A stretch of DNA of 64,000 bases from Verrucomicrobiales bacterium (GTDB lineage Bacteria; Verrucomicrobiota; Verrucomicrobiia; Limisphaerales; J093): the NCBI GenBank assembly GCA_024233305.1, contig JACKPV010000024.1, positions 186,001 through 250,000 on the forward strand, given 5' to 3'. Both the position numbers and the translations under genes were made by a program. The notes below the pieces were generated by a model. It worked only from the letters and a program-made list of their open reading frames with translations, ran no database searches and was not told the DNA's origin. Numbering within the stretch: position 1 is the stretch's first letter; the number at the start of each line of letters is the position of its first letter. Below, in pieces: positions 1-8,183 of the stretch.

Positions 1-293
1 GCGGGCGATCCGTGAACCCAACCCGTCGGCCAGTCGTCCTGCCAGTCCATGGCGATGGACCAAAGGCCCTCCGCCGGTGACTTGAGCAGCACGGTTTCTC
101 CCAGCAGGAGACGGACGTTCGCCCCCCCTTCGCCGGCGTGCGCGGCGAGCCGGACCGGCGGATCGGAGGCCCCCGCGCGGGCGATCAACAGGGAGCTGAA
201 CAGCATCCCCAGGGCCAGCCGATACCCCGGGCAAACCGGCACGGCAGCAGCGGGATTGCCTCGCGGAAGAGGCCGAATGATCTCGTGGTCCAT
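1..293 (-). CDS. N-terminal part of an exported protein, cut by the window edge
   Basis: An open frame starts with ATG at 293 and runs leftward off the window without a stop, giving about 97 residues. The N-terminus has a charged start and then a hydrophobic stretch (LALGMLFSSLLIARAGA) that fits a signal peptide cleaved near residue 42. The mature part begins with short beta-strand-like segments (VRLLLGETVLLKSP, then GLWSIAMDWQDDWP). I do not recognise the family. The rhythm resembles the start of large exported carbohydrate-active or lectin-like proteins of this phylum, but that is inference. It is divergent from the GH43 gene, with about 255 bases between the two starts, so the two may share a control region. 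Confidence 0.6.
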   Translation of the reverse strand, partial: MDHEIIRPLPRGNPAAAVPVCPGYRLALGMLFSSLLIARAGASDPPVRLAAHAGEGGANVRLLLGETVLLKSPAEGLWSIAMDWQDDWPTGWVHGSP

Positions 294-549
294 GCGGCAA
301 AGGTATGGACTCCGGCAGAAAAGGCAATGCGGCAGCGGGCGCTCGCACGGACGCGGCCGGGCTTTTCCCGAGTTCGAAGCAGCTGCGGAAATGGAGCGTT
401 GCCTTCATTCCGCTGGCCTCGCCGGAGGGCCAGGTTGCGCGGAATGAACTCCACGGTTCGAGAAAGCCGAGCTGCGCACCGCCCACTCCACGCGCCGTCC
501 GGCGGTTGCCCTTGCAGGTTCGGTGGACCGGCGGCAGCATGGAAGCCAC

Positions 550-1608
550 ATGAAGCGCGTTCCTGTCATTCCGATTTGCGGTTTGCTGGCCGTGCTTTCG
601 CCAGCCATCACTCCGGCCCGTTCCGGCGAGCCCCAATCGCCCCAACGCCCGGCCCAAGCCGAGGCTCTCGCGACCGATACCATCGCCAACCCCGTCGTGG
701 CCCGCGGGGCCGATCCCTGGGTGATCCGGCACGGCGACGCCTATTACCTCTGTCAGTCCCGCGGCGACCGGGGCATCTTCGTCAATCGCTTCACCCGGCT
801 GCGGGACATCGGAACCGGCGAGGGGAAGCGAATCTGGCGTCCGCCACCGGACACGGCGTATTCGCGCGAACTCTGGGCGCCGGAACTGCATCACCTTCGC
901 GGCCGATGGTGGGTGTACGTGGCCGCCGATGACGGCGACAACGCCAACCACCGGATGTACGTGCTGGAGGGGCCGGCTGAGGATCCGCAGGCGGAGTTCA
1001 CTTTCAAAGGTCGGATCGCGGCGCCCAGCGACCGTTGGGCCATCGACGGCACGGTGATTGAAATGCCGGACGGACGCCTCTACTTCGTCTGGTCCGGCTG
1101 GGGGGGCGAGGTGAATGTGGCGCAGCACCTATACATCGCGCCCATGAGCGACCCGTGGACGATCAGCGGTGAGCGGGTCCGCATCTCGTCGCCGGAGTTG
1201 GCCTGGGAACTGAACGGGCGCCCGCTGATCAACGAAGGCCCCCAGGCGCTGTGGAACGGCGGGCGGTTGTTCCTGATCTACAGCGCGAGCGGGAGCTGGA
1301 CCGACGACTACTGCCTGGGCCGGTTGACATGGACGGGCGGCGACCCCTTGGATCCGGCGTCGTGGGTGAAGCACCCGAAGGCGGTTTTCGCGCGGACGAA
1401 GGACGTCTTCGGCCCCGGGCATTGCTCGTTCGTGAAGTCGCGCGACGGCCGCGAGGACTGGCTGGTTTATCACAGCGCCCGGTTCAGCGGCGCCGGCTGG
1501 AACCGCCACATCAACATGCAACGCTTCGGCTGGAACCCGGACGGCTCGCCCGCGTTTGGCGCACCGATCGCGGCGGGAATCCCGATGCCCGCTCCGTCCG
1601 GCGACTGA
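550..1608 (+). CDS. Glycoside hydrolase family 43 (arabinofuranosidase/xylosidase type)
   Basis: An exported five-bladed beta-propeller glycosidase expected to remove arabinose or xylose units from plant or algal polysaccharides. The ATG at 550 is chosen because it is followed directly by a signal peptide (KRVPVIPICGLLAVLSPAITPA); a longer frame from 523 adds nothing family-like. The three GH43 acidic residues appear in order: Asp in RGADPWV (general base), Asp in WAIDGT (pKa modulator) and Glu in INEGPQ (general acid). The length of about 352 residues is normal for a single-domain member with no carbohydrate-binding module. The sulfatase gene follows 28 bases downstream on the same strand, so the two are probably co-transcribed. 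Substrate specificity cannot be read from the motifs. Confidence 0.88.
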   Translation: MKRVPVIPICGLLAVLSPAITPARSGEPQSPQRPAQAEALATDTIANPVVARGADPWVIRHGDAYYLCQSRGDRGIFVNRFTRLRDIGTGEGKRIWRPPPDTAYSRELWAPELHHLRGRWWVYVAADDGDNANHRMYVLEGPAEDPQAEFTFKGRIAAPSDRWAIDGTVIEMPDGRLYFVWSGWGGEVNVAQHLYIAPMSDPWTISGERVRISSPELAWELNGRPLINEGPQALWNGGRLFLIYSASGSWTDDYCLGRLTWTGGDPLDPASWVKHPKAVFARTKDVFGPGHCSFVKSRDGREDWLVYHSARFSGAGWNRHINMQRFGWNPDGSPAFGAPIAAGIPMPAPSGD

Positions 1609-1636
1609 TGATGCACACCCGAAGTCCCTTCTCCCG

Positions 1637-3148
1637 ATGAGCAAACCGACCCTGATATCCCAACTCCGGAAGTCTGCCGGCTGGTGCCTGGCCGGCTTGA
1701 TGGCCGCCGGGCTCCTGAACCTGGCCGCCGCCGAGGCGCCCCGCCCCAACATCCTCTGGTTGATCGCCGAGGACATGGGCCCCGAACTCGCCTGCTACGG
1801 ACATCCCGGCGTGCGCACGCCGAACCTCGACCGGCTCGCCGCCCAGGGCGTCCGCTTTACGCGCGCATTCACGGTGGCGCCCGTTTGTTCGGCCAGCCGG
1901 TCGGCCTTCATGACGGGCATGTACCAGACAAGCATTGGCGCCCATAACCATCGCTCGCACCGCGACGACGGCTTCGCCCTGCCACCGGGCGTGCGGGTGC
2001 TGACCGACTGGCTGCGTGACGCGGGATATTTCACGGCGAATCTGGTGAACCTCACCGGCGACCCCGACGAGAGGTTCTTTCGCGGCACGGGCAAGACCGA
2101 TTGGAACTTCGCTTATGAAGGCCGTCCGTTTGACTCTGCCGTCTGGTCGGACCTGCCCGGTCATCAACCGTTCTACGCGCAGATCAACTTCTCCGAAACG
2201 CATCGCGGGGCCGAATGGAACAGCGCGCACCAGCACATCGAACAGCCGGCCGATCCGGACGAAGTCGTGCTGCCGCCGTACTACCCCGACCATCCGGAAG
2301 CCCGCGCGGACTGGGCGCAATACCTCAACGCCGTGATGGCCCTGGACCGGAAGATCGGCTACGTGCTCGACCAACTCGAGGCGGACGGACTCGCCGACCG
2401 GACAATCGTGGTCTTCATGGCCGACCATGGCCGGGCAATGATCCGGGGCAAACAATGGCCTTACGACAGCGGGCTGCACATCCCGTTGATCATCCGCTGG
2501 CCCGCGGCATTCCCGACGCCGCCCGGATGGCGGGCCGGGGAGGTCGACGAGCGGTTGGTGGCCTCGATCGACCTCACGGCCACCACGCTCCGGATGGCGG
2601 GCGTGAAGCCGCCGTTGACCATGCAGGGACGCCCCTTCCTCGGCGAGGACGCGGTGACGCGGCAGTTCGTCTTCGGGGGTCGGGATCGCGGCGATGAAAC
2701 CGTCGACCGCATCCGCACCGTAAGAAGCCTGCGCTATCGCTACCTGCGCAACTACCACCCCGACCGCCCTTTCCTCCAGCTCAACCGCTACAAGGAGTTC
2801 TCGTACCCGGTGATCAGCCTGATGCGGGACCTGGCGGCGGAAGGCCGGCTGGACGAGGCTCAGGCGCGCTTGCTCGCCCCCACCCGACCGCCGGAGGAGC
2901 TTTACGACCTCGAAAGCGATCCCTACGAAATCCACAATCTCGCGGCGTCGCCCGCGCACGAGGACGTCCTGCGACAACTGCGGGCCGCGTTGGACACGTG
3001 GATCGTCGAGTCCAACGATCAAGGGAGATTCCCGGAGCCTCCGGAAGTCATCGCGGCCTTCGAGCAACAGATGCGGCAGGCCTACGACGCGCGCATCCGG
3101 CAGCGCGATCTTCGGCTGCATCGGAAGGTCCCGACACCCCTGCCCTGA
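1637..3148 (+). CDS. Exported sulfatase (type I, formylglycine-dependent)
   Basis: Hydrolyses sulfate esters, probably on polysaccharides in the periplasm or outside the cell. The start at 1637 is preferred over in-frame upstream codons because a signal peptide follows (residues 1-32, ending LNLAAAEA). The metal-binding NILWLIAEDMG near residue 38 is typical of the alkaline phosphatase superfamily. The formylglycine site is C84 in CSASR: Ala stands where the canonical motif has Pro, a variation known in type I sulfatases. FMADHGR supplies the second metal ligands, and the C-terminal EELYDLESDPYEIHNLA is the usual sulfatase tail. The 503-residue length is typical. It lies 28 bases after the GH43 gene and ends 8 bases before the convergent mqnA. 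Closest in style to heparan N-sulfatase-like enzymes; substrate unknown. Confidence 0.9.
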   Translation: MSKPTLISQLRKSAGWCLAGLMAAGLLNLAAAEAPRPNILWLIAEDMGPELACYGHPGVRTPNLDRLAAQGVRFTRAFTVAPVCSASRSAFMTGMYQTSIGAHNHRSHRDDGFALPPGVRVLTDWLRDAGYFTANLVNLTGDPDERFFRGTGKTDWNFAYEGRPFDSAVWSDLPGHQPFYAQINFSETHRGAEWNSAHQHIEQPADPDEVVLPPYYPDHPEARADWAQYLNAVMALDRKIGYVLDQLEADGLADRTIVVFMADHGRAMIRGKQWPYDSGLHIPLIIRWPAAFPTPPGWRAGEVDERLVASIDLTATTLRMAGVKPPLTMQGRPFLGEDAVTRQFVFGGRDRGDETVDRIRTVRSLRYRYLRNYHPDRPFLQLNRYKEFSYPVISLMRDLAAEGRLDEAQARLLAPTRPPEELYDLESDPYEIHNLAASPAHEDVLRQLRAALDTWIVESNDQGRFPEPPEVIAAFEQQMRQAYDARIRQRDLRLHRKVPTPLP

Positions 3149-3156
3149 CCGTCCGC

Positions 3157-3966
3157 TCAGACCAGGAACCGCGGGGCAAAAACCGTGACCCCCGTGTGCC
3201 GCACCAGCAGTTCGGCGAACCGGCGCAACCCCGCCTTTTCCGCATCGCCCAGGTCGTAGGCGATGTTGTCGCGGAAGTAGCGCCGACAGAAGGCCTGTTC
3301 CGCAGCCGGCCGGCCGGCGATGAAATCCTCGATCCGGTCGATGCCCTCCCGGCACAGGGCGCGCAATCGCCCACGCCATTCCGCGGTGGTCGCGTCGCGT
3401 CGCAAGGCCCAGCCGGCATAGACGAACGGCAGCCCGGTGAGTTGGCGCCAGGCTTCGCCGAGATCCCAGATCGCATGGGGCGGCGAAGCGGCCTGGAACT
3501 CGATGGCCCGATCCCCGATCAGCAGGACGGCCTCCGCCTCCCCGGCATCGGCGTAATGGACCAGGGAGCGATAGCGCGGGCGCACCCCATGCTCGGCCAA
3601 GAGCACCTGCACCAATCCGACGCTCGTCAGCGACGCCGGGTCGCACCACACCTCGGCGATGTCCCGCAGCGGGCAACGATGCGCCAGCACCACACTCTTG
3701 ACCGGTCCCCGCGAGATGATGCCGAGGCCATCCAGCAGGTCATAACGGTCGTTCACGAGGACTTCATGGATGCTGACCAACGCGGCGTCGAGTTCGTCCC
3801 GGCGGAGCCACCGCGCCAGCTCGGCCGGCGTCGTGAGCAACACTTCGCCCGGGGCCGTAAACGTCAGGGGCGCGGCGTTGAGATAGCCGACGGAACCGAC
3901 ACGCAACGGGGCCAGGCGGCCGCCGGCGGGAGCATCCGGGGAAGGCTCGCCGAACGAAGTGTTCAC
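3157..3966 (-). CDS. mqnA: MqnA, chorismate dehydratase (menaquinone synthesis)
   Basis: First step of the futalosine route to menaquinone: dehydrates chorismate to 3-[(1-carboxyvinyl)oxy]benzoate in the cytoplasm. The protein has the periplasmic-binding-protein-like MqnA/MqnD fold. RVGSVGYLNAAPL near the N-terminus and GIISRGPVKSVVL near residue 83 are characteristic of MqnA rather than MqnD. The start is a GTG at 3966 that overlaps the mqnE stop by 4 bases, which indicates translational coupling. Length of 269 residues is normal. It is the third gene of mqnP-mqnE-mqnA. MqnB, MqnC and MqnD homologues are not in the window. Confidence 0.9.
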   Translation of the reverse strand: MNTSFGEPSPDAPAGGRLAPLRVGSVGYLNAAPLTFTAPGEVLLTTPAELARWLRRDELDAALVSIHEVLVNDRYDLLDGLGIISRGPVKSVVLAHRCPLRDIAEVWCDPASLTSVGLVQVLLAEHGVRPRYRSLVHYADAGEAEAVLLIGDRAIEFQAASPPHAIWDLGEAWRQLTGLPFVYAGWALRRDATTAEWRGRLRALCREGIDRIEDFIAGRPAAEQAFCRRYFRDNIAYDLGDAEKAGLRRFAELLVRHTGVTVFAPRFLV

Positions 3967-5132
3967 GGCATCGACGCGCCGGCAGGCGGGCCCGCATCGG
4001 GCGGACAGACCGGCGTTTCCTCCCCGTCAGCGACCGCTTCCCACACCCGGACCGGTTCGTAAAACGTGTTGCGCTGGACCGGAATCCGGCCCGCTTCGCG
4101 AATGGCCTTGAGCATGATGGCCTCGGTTTGTCGCTGCGGCGAGGCGGTGCCGGCCATCCGGAAGATGTGTTCCTCGACGATGGTGCCGTGCAGATCATCA
4201 GCGCCGTGGCTGAGGGCGATCTGCGCCAGCTTCAATCCCATGCCGACCCAGTAGGCGGTGAGATGATCGAAGTTGTCGAGGATCAGCCGGCTGGCGGCGA
4301 TGGTCCGCAGGGTGTCGAAACCGCTCGGCGGAGAAGTGACGGGAATGGCGTTGTTTTCGGGCTGGTAAGGCAGCGGAATGAAGCCAACGAAACCACCCGT
4401 TTCGTCCTGCAGCCCGCGGAGTTGCAGCAGATGATCCACGCGGTCTGCGGCGGATTCCACGTGCCCGTAGAGCATGGTGCTGGTGCTCCGTCCGCCGAGG
4501 CGATGCCAGGTGCGGTGCACTTCGAGCCATTCCTCGGCGGACTCCTTGCCGCGGGCAATCCGGTCGCGAACCGCCGGGTTGAAGATCTCCGCCCCGCCCC
4601 CCGTGAGGCAGTCCAGCCCGGCCTCGCGCAGACGGACGAGCGTGTCCCGGACCGGCTGGCGGGCGAGCCAGGCGAGGTGGCGCACCTCGATGGCGGTGAA
4701 ACACTTGAGCTGCAGGGCCGGACTCAGGGCCCGCAACGCCCGGAGCAGGTCGAGATAGTGATCGAACGGCAGCGACGGATGCAGGCCGCCGACGATGTGC
4801 AATTCGGTGATGCCGAGTTCGAGTGCTTCCCGCGCCTTGGTCACCATTTCGTCAACCGTCAACTCGAAGCCATCCCCGTTGCGTTTCTTGCGGGCGAACG
4901 CGCAGAACTGGCAGTTGAGGATGCAGTAGTTCGAGTAGTTGACGTAACGATTCAGGATGTAACTGGCCCGGTTGCCATTGCGCCGCTGGTTCGCGGCGTC
5001 CGCGAGGGCGGCGAGGCCGTGGAGGTCCCGGCTGGCGAACAGCCGTACCGCGTCGTCCCGGGAAAGCCGCTCGCCGGCATCCAGTTTCCGTCGGATGTCG
5101 TGCAGATCGCTGCGGGTAAACAACAAGTTCAT
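3963..5132 (-). CDS. mqnE: MqnE, aminodeoxyfutalosine synthase (radical SAM)
   Basis: Joins the MqnA product to S-adenosylmethionine by radical chemistry, giving 6-amino-6-deoxyfutalosine. The radical-SAM cluster motif CxxxCxxC is C70, C74 and C77 (NYCILNCQFCAF). EVHRTWH, TMLYGHVES and LQDETGGF further along match MqnE better than the related MqnC. ATG at 5132 is chosen because it overlaps the upstream mqnP stop by 4 bases; the open frame reaches 5360, but the extra residues are arginine-rich and overlap mqnP. The protein is 389 residues, normal for the family. Neighbours encode the prenyltransferase and MqnA, so the pathway assignment is supported by context. Confidence 0.92.
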   Translation of the reverse strand: MNLLFTRSDLHDIRRKLDAGERLSRDDAVRLFASRDLHGLAALADAANQRRNGNRASYILNRYVNYSNYCILNCQFCAFARKKRNGDGFELTVDEMVTKAREALELGITELHIVGGLHPSLPFDHYLDLLRALRALSPALQLKCFTAIEVRHLAWLARQPVRDTLVRLREAGLDCLTGGGAEIFNPAVRDRIARGKESAEEWLEVHRTWHRLGGRSTSTMLYGHVESAADRVDHLLQLRGLQDETGGFVGFIPLPYQPENNAIPVTSPPSGFDTLRTIAASRLILDNFDHLTAYWVGMGLKLAQIALSHGADDLHGTIVEEHIFRMAGTASPQRQTEAIMLKAIREAGRIPVQRNTFYEPVRVWEAVADGEETPVCPPDAGPPAGASMP

Positions 5133-6115
5133 GAACCGCGGAATCGAAACCAGGGCAAGGCCACTTCGGTCACCACCACGAGCAGAAAGACCAGGCTGAC
5201 GATGGCGTTCAGCCGGAAGAAGGCGGTGTTGATCCACTTCAGACTGCGCCGGCGGGCCAGCCAGTGCTCGAAGGCGAGACAACCGGCGATGACCAGCAGG
5301 CCGATCAAGTATGCCACTTTGAAGCCCGATAGCAATCCGAAGACCCCGAGGATCACCCACATGATCAGGTGCGCCAGGGCCGAGGCCCGCAGGGCGTTGC
5401 GCATCCCCCAGCGCACCACCAGCGAACCCAGCCCTCGCGCGCGATCGAATTCGTAGTCCTGCAGGGCGTAGATGATGTCGAAACCGACCAGCCAGAACAC
5501 CACCGCCACCGCCATCAGGAGCGGCAGGAATGCGCTGTGGTGGAGGTCCGGTCGGCCGTCAACGAGCGGCAACAAGGTGAACGACCCCTTGACCGCCAGC
5601 CACGCGCCGACCGGCGCCAAGGCCAGCGCCACGCCAAGAAAAACGTGGGTGAAGTCCGTGAAGCGCTTGGTCAGCGAGTAGAAGCAGACCACGAACAGCG
5701 CCACCGGTGACAGGTAGAAACAGGCGGGGTTCAGGGCCCGGCTGACGAGGATCAACCCCAGCGCGCTGAGACCCCAAAGGGTCCAGGCACTGGCCGGCGA
5801 GATCTGGCCCGTCGGCAGGTGACGCAACGCCGTGCGCGGGTTCTCCGCGTCGAACTTCCGATCCACGATCCGGTTGAAGGCCATCGCACAGGTCCGCGCG
5901 CAGAACATCGCCGCCACGATCAGCCCGAACGTCCGCCACCCCGGCCATCCCCGCTGGTCCCGCGCGGCGACCACCATCGCGGCCAGCGCGAACGGCAGGG
6001 CGAAGATGGTGTGGGAGAGCTTGACGAAATCCGCCCACTTGCGCGCCTCGCGAAAAGGCCGCAGCAGCAGCGCTCCCGGTGCGATGACGGTTTCCTTTGG
6101 CGTGTCGTCGCTCAT
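5129..6115 (-). CDS. mqnP: UbiA-type prenyltransferase of the menaquinone route (MqnP-like)
   Basis: Integral membrane prenyltransferase expected to attach the isoprenoid chain to the aromatic acid made by the futalosine route. The two Mg-diphosphate binding motifs are visible: N81-D85-D89 (NRIVDRKFD) and D220-D224 (LQDYEFD). About eight hydrophobic segments span the protein, and KLSHTIFALPFAL near residue 32 is typical of the 4-hydroxybenzoate polyprenyltransferase-like branch. The 328-residue length is slightly long because of a hydrophilic N-terminus. It is the first gene of the mqnPEA run and overlaps mqnE by 4 bases. The UbiD-family decarboxylase at 16.3-17.9 kb could act on its product. 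Distinction from UbiA proper rests on the mqn neighbours. Confidence 0.87.
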   Translation of the reverse strand: MSDDTPKETVIAPGALLLRPFREARKWADFVKLSHTIFALPFALAAMVVAARDQRGWPGWRTFGLIVAAMFCARTCAMAFNRIVDRKFDAENPRTALRHLPTGQISPASAWTLWGLSALGLILVSRALNPACFYLSPVALFVVCFYSLTKRFTDFTHVFLGVALALAPVGAWLAVKGSFTLLPLVDGRPDLHHSAFLPLLMAVAVVFWLVGFDIIYALQDYEFDRARGLGSLVVRWGMRNALRASALAHLIMWVILGVFGLLSGFKVAYLIGLLVIAGCLAFEHWLARRRSLKWINTAFFRLNAIVSLVFLLVVVTEVALPWFRFRGS

Positions 6116-6190
6116 GGCGGTCCCGAACGCTCGACCGTTTCCGGCCCGGCGCCGTCGGGATCACCGGGCGCCCGGGAGTCTTGGCAAACA

Positions 6191-6219
6191 AAAGAACCGC
6201 GGCGGAACCGCGGTTCTTT
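6191..6219 (-). terminator. Strong Rho-independent terminator after a pseudopilin gene
   Basis: A perfect 12-bp stem (6191-6202 with 6208-6219) and a 5-base loop. Read on the minus strand, the stem is followed by TTTTGTTTG. It lies 20 bases past the stop of the pseudopilin at 6240. The plus-strand side ends in TTCTTTCC, so weaker bidirectional action is possible, but no plus-strand gene reads into it. Confidence 0.88.
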
Positions 6220-6239
6220 CCGGCTGACATGCAGGCAGC

Positions 6240-7115
6240 CTATCGAATGCGGGCGGAGGTCCGCTCGGCGATCCACGCGTAGTCGGAACTTCCAGGCACG
6301 GCCTTGCGTGAGGGGTTCCCGTTGAGGATCTTGGTCCGCGGGTCGGCCCACTTCTTGATCTCCGAGTGGCCGTCGGCAAACGCAAAACCGCACGCGTTGT
6401 TATGATAGGTTCCGGGCCAGTCAATCCACTCGGCCGTGAGCATGCCAACGGCGAAGCCGGCGTCGTTCAGGCTGTCGGCGTCCTCATCAATCAGAATCCA
6501 GGTCTGGGACGGACCAGGGCGTCCGAAGTCCGTGGTCTTGCCATAGGTGAAAAAGGTCTTGCCGAGGGTGTGGCTGGGGTGGCTGTTCTCCAGCCACGGG
6601 CCGTCCACAGCGACCTTGCCGCCGCGATACGGGTTGGTGCCAACGGCCTGGCTCATGGAGAACGTGCGGGCGGCCGGGATTTTCTTGCCGGTCAGCGCCG
6701 GGTTGGTTCCCTGGTACAGGCCGGTGCGCTTGTCGGCCGGACACTTGTAAAGGCTGACTTCCGATCCGGTGTAGTCGGCCAGGAGAGCGCGGCTGGGATC
6801 GCGGAGGATGTCGGGGTTGAACTCCTGTGCGCCGCCCCGACCGGCCTGGCCCGGGCACCAGTTGTATCCCTGAGTGGTATTGCCGTCATCGGGGTTTGGA
6901 GGCAGATACTCATCGTTGTCCCCGGCGTAAAGAATGATGGCCTTCATCATCTGGTTTCCATTGTTCATGCACATGATGCCCTGGGCCTTGGTCTTGGCCT
7001 TGGAAAGGGCGGGCAGGAGCATGCCGGCCAGGATGGCGATGATGGCAATGACGACCAGCAACTCGATCAGGGTGAATCCGCCCCGTCGGCTACCGATGGA
7101 CACTTTAGAATTCAT
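6240..7115 (-). CDS. Type II secretion-type pseudopilin, H-X9-DG family
   Basis: Small exported pilin-like protein. A short charged leader (MNSKVSIGSRRGG) precedes the prepilin peptidase site, with cleavage expected between Gly and Phe of GGFTLIELLVVI, then one long hydrophobic helix and ALSKAKTKA. The mature Glu at position 5, needed for pilin processing and assembly, is present. The C-terminal part holds the H-X9-DG signature (HNNACGFAFADGH near residue 243), frequent in large paralogous families of Verrucomicrobia and Planctomycetes. Two cysteine-containing segments (MCMNN and YKCPADKR) are shared with the next pseudopilin. It lies 219 bases downstream of the second pseudopilin on the same strand and ends in a strong terminator. 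Individual roles of these paralogues are unknown. Confidence 0.88.
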   Translation of the reverse strand: MNSKVSIGSRRGGFTLIELLVVIAIIAILAGMLLPALSKAKTKAQGIMCMNNGNQMMKAIILYAGDNDEYLPPNPDDGNTTQGYNWCPGQAGRGGAQEFNPDILRDPSRALLADYTGSEVSLYKCPADKRTGLYQGTNPALTGKKIPAARTFSMSQAVGTNPYRGGKVAVDGPWLENSHPSHTLGKTFFTYGKTTDFGRPGPSQTWILIDEDADSLNDAGFAVGMLTAEWIDWPGTYHNNACGFAFADGHSEIKKWADPRTKILNGNPSRKAVPGSSDYAWIAERTSARIR

Positions 7116-7334
7116 AATCTTCTAGGCTGCTGATTGGTTCGATTTGCGGCGCGCAGGCTACCGCCGTAACGCCCGACAGGTCAAACCCTAATCACTGGCG
7201 GAAACGGCGACAACTGTGCGTCAGAGGTCACACTCCCCCCCCGGATCAAGGCCGGCTCCGGCACACCTCCCTCAAACCGGCTCCTCCCGGGCCAGGAGGT
7301 TCCGCGGGGTGAACGCCCAAGGAAGGCAGACCGC

Positions 7335-8183
7335 CTATCTGGGAACCGTCGTGTTCTCCTTCATCCAGAGGACGTCCACCCACGAGTCCCCGGCAGGCAC
7401 GTTGAGCGCAAGCGTGCCCTTGCCGTAGTAGAGCGGTGCGTTGCGAAGCTTGCCGCCCACCCATTTCTTGATCGCCGAATGGCCGTCCGCAAAGGAGAAC
7501 CCGCAGGCGCCGTTGTGGTAATTCGCCGGAAAATCGATGATCTGGGCGGTGGCTTGCGCCTCCGCGCCGGTGCAGGCGTTCGCGAAGGCCGCGTCGTTGA
7601 TGCTGTCGGGATGCTCGTCCACAAAGACGAAGGTCTGGGTGGGACTGACGATGCCGCTGCCCTTGGCGTAGGTCTGCCAGCGGGTCTGGTTCCGGTTGTT
7701 TGCCTTGTCGAGCCATTCGCCGTAGCCGAAGACCTGGCTCATCGAGTTGCTGCGGATGCGGGGGACCCGCTGCCCGTTGACGGTCACCTGGGCCCGATCC
7801 GCCGGGCATTTGAAGATCTCGCGGGACTGGCCCACGTATTCCCACAAGGGACTGTTGCTGAGGTAGGCGATGTTGGCGGAACCCGCGTCCCAGGCCAGAT
7901 TCCCCTGAATCCAATTCTGCCGGTTGAACGGCAGACCGTCCTGGCACGCCAGCAAAATGTCGTTCCAGTCCTCGGTGTACATGATGAACCCGAGGCTCAA
8001 CTGCTTGAGGTTGTTCATGCACGTGATGCCGGTCGCCTTGGCCTTGGCCTTCGACAAAGCCGGAAGCAACATGCCGGCCAGGATCGCGATGATGGCGATG
8101 ACGACCAGGAGTTCGATCAAGGTGAAAGCCCCCGACGACCGGGCGCCGCGGCGGGGAAACCGATGGGAGAAAACTGCGCTCAT
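7335..8183 (-). CDS. Type II secretion-type pseudopilin, H-X9-DG family (second copy)
   Basis: Paralogue of the gene at 6240-7115. The start at 8183 gives a 25-residue arginine-rich leader (MSAVFSHRFPRRGARSSG), then AFTLIELLVVIAIIAILAGM, where the prepilin peptidase would cut before Phe after Ala, a tolerated variant of the usual Gly. The open frame continues upstream to 8363, but that extension is GC-rich and arginine-rich and is excluded. Shared features are ALSKAKAKA, CMNNLKQL, FKCPADRA and the H-X9-DG box HNGACGFSFADGH. The C-terminal half differs strongly from its neighbour, which suggests different partners. Length is 282 residues. Regulation is not visible. Confidence 0.87.
   Translation of the reverse strand: MSAVFSHRFPRRGARSSGAFTLIELLVVIAIIAILAGMLLPALSKAKAKATGITCMNNLKQLSLGFIMYTEDWNDILLACQDGLPFNRQNWIQGNLAWDAGSANIAYLSNSPLWEYVGQSREIFKCPADRAQVTVNGQRVPRIRSNSMSQVFGYGEWLDKANNRNQTRWQTYAKGSGIVSPTQTFVFVDEHPDSINDAAFANACTGAEAQATAQIIDFPANYHNGACGFSFADGHSAIKKWVGGKLRNAPLYYGKGTLALNVPAGDSWVDVLWMKENTTVPR

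Noticed and set aside
1511..3676. A 721-residue minus-strand frame, and similar long frames at 40077-42173 and 48810-50510
   Set aside because: All are antisense to genes with clear catalytic motifs and show typical shadow composition.
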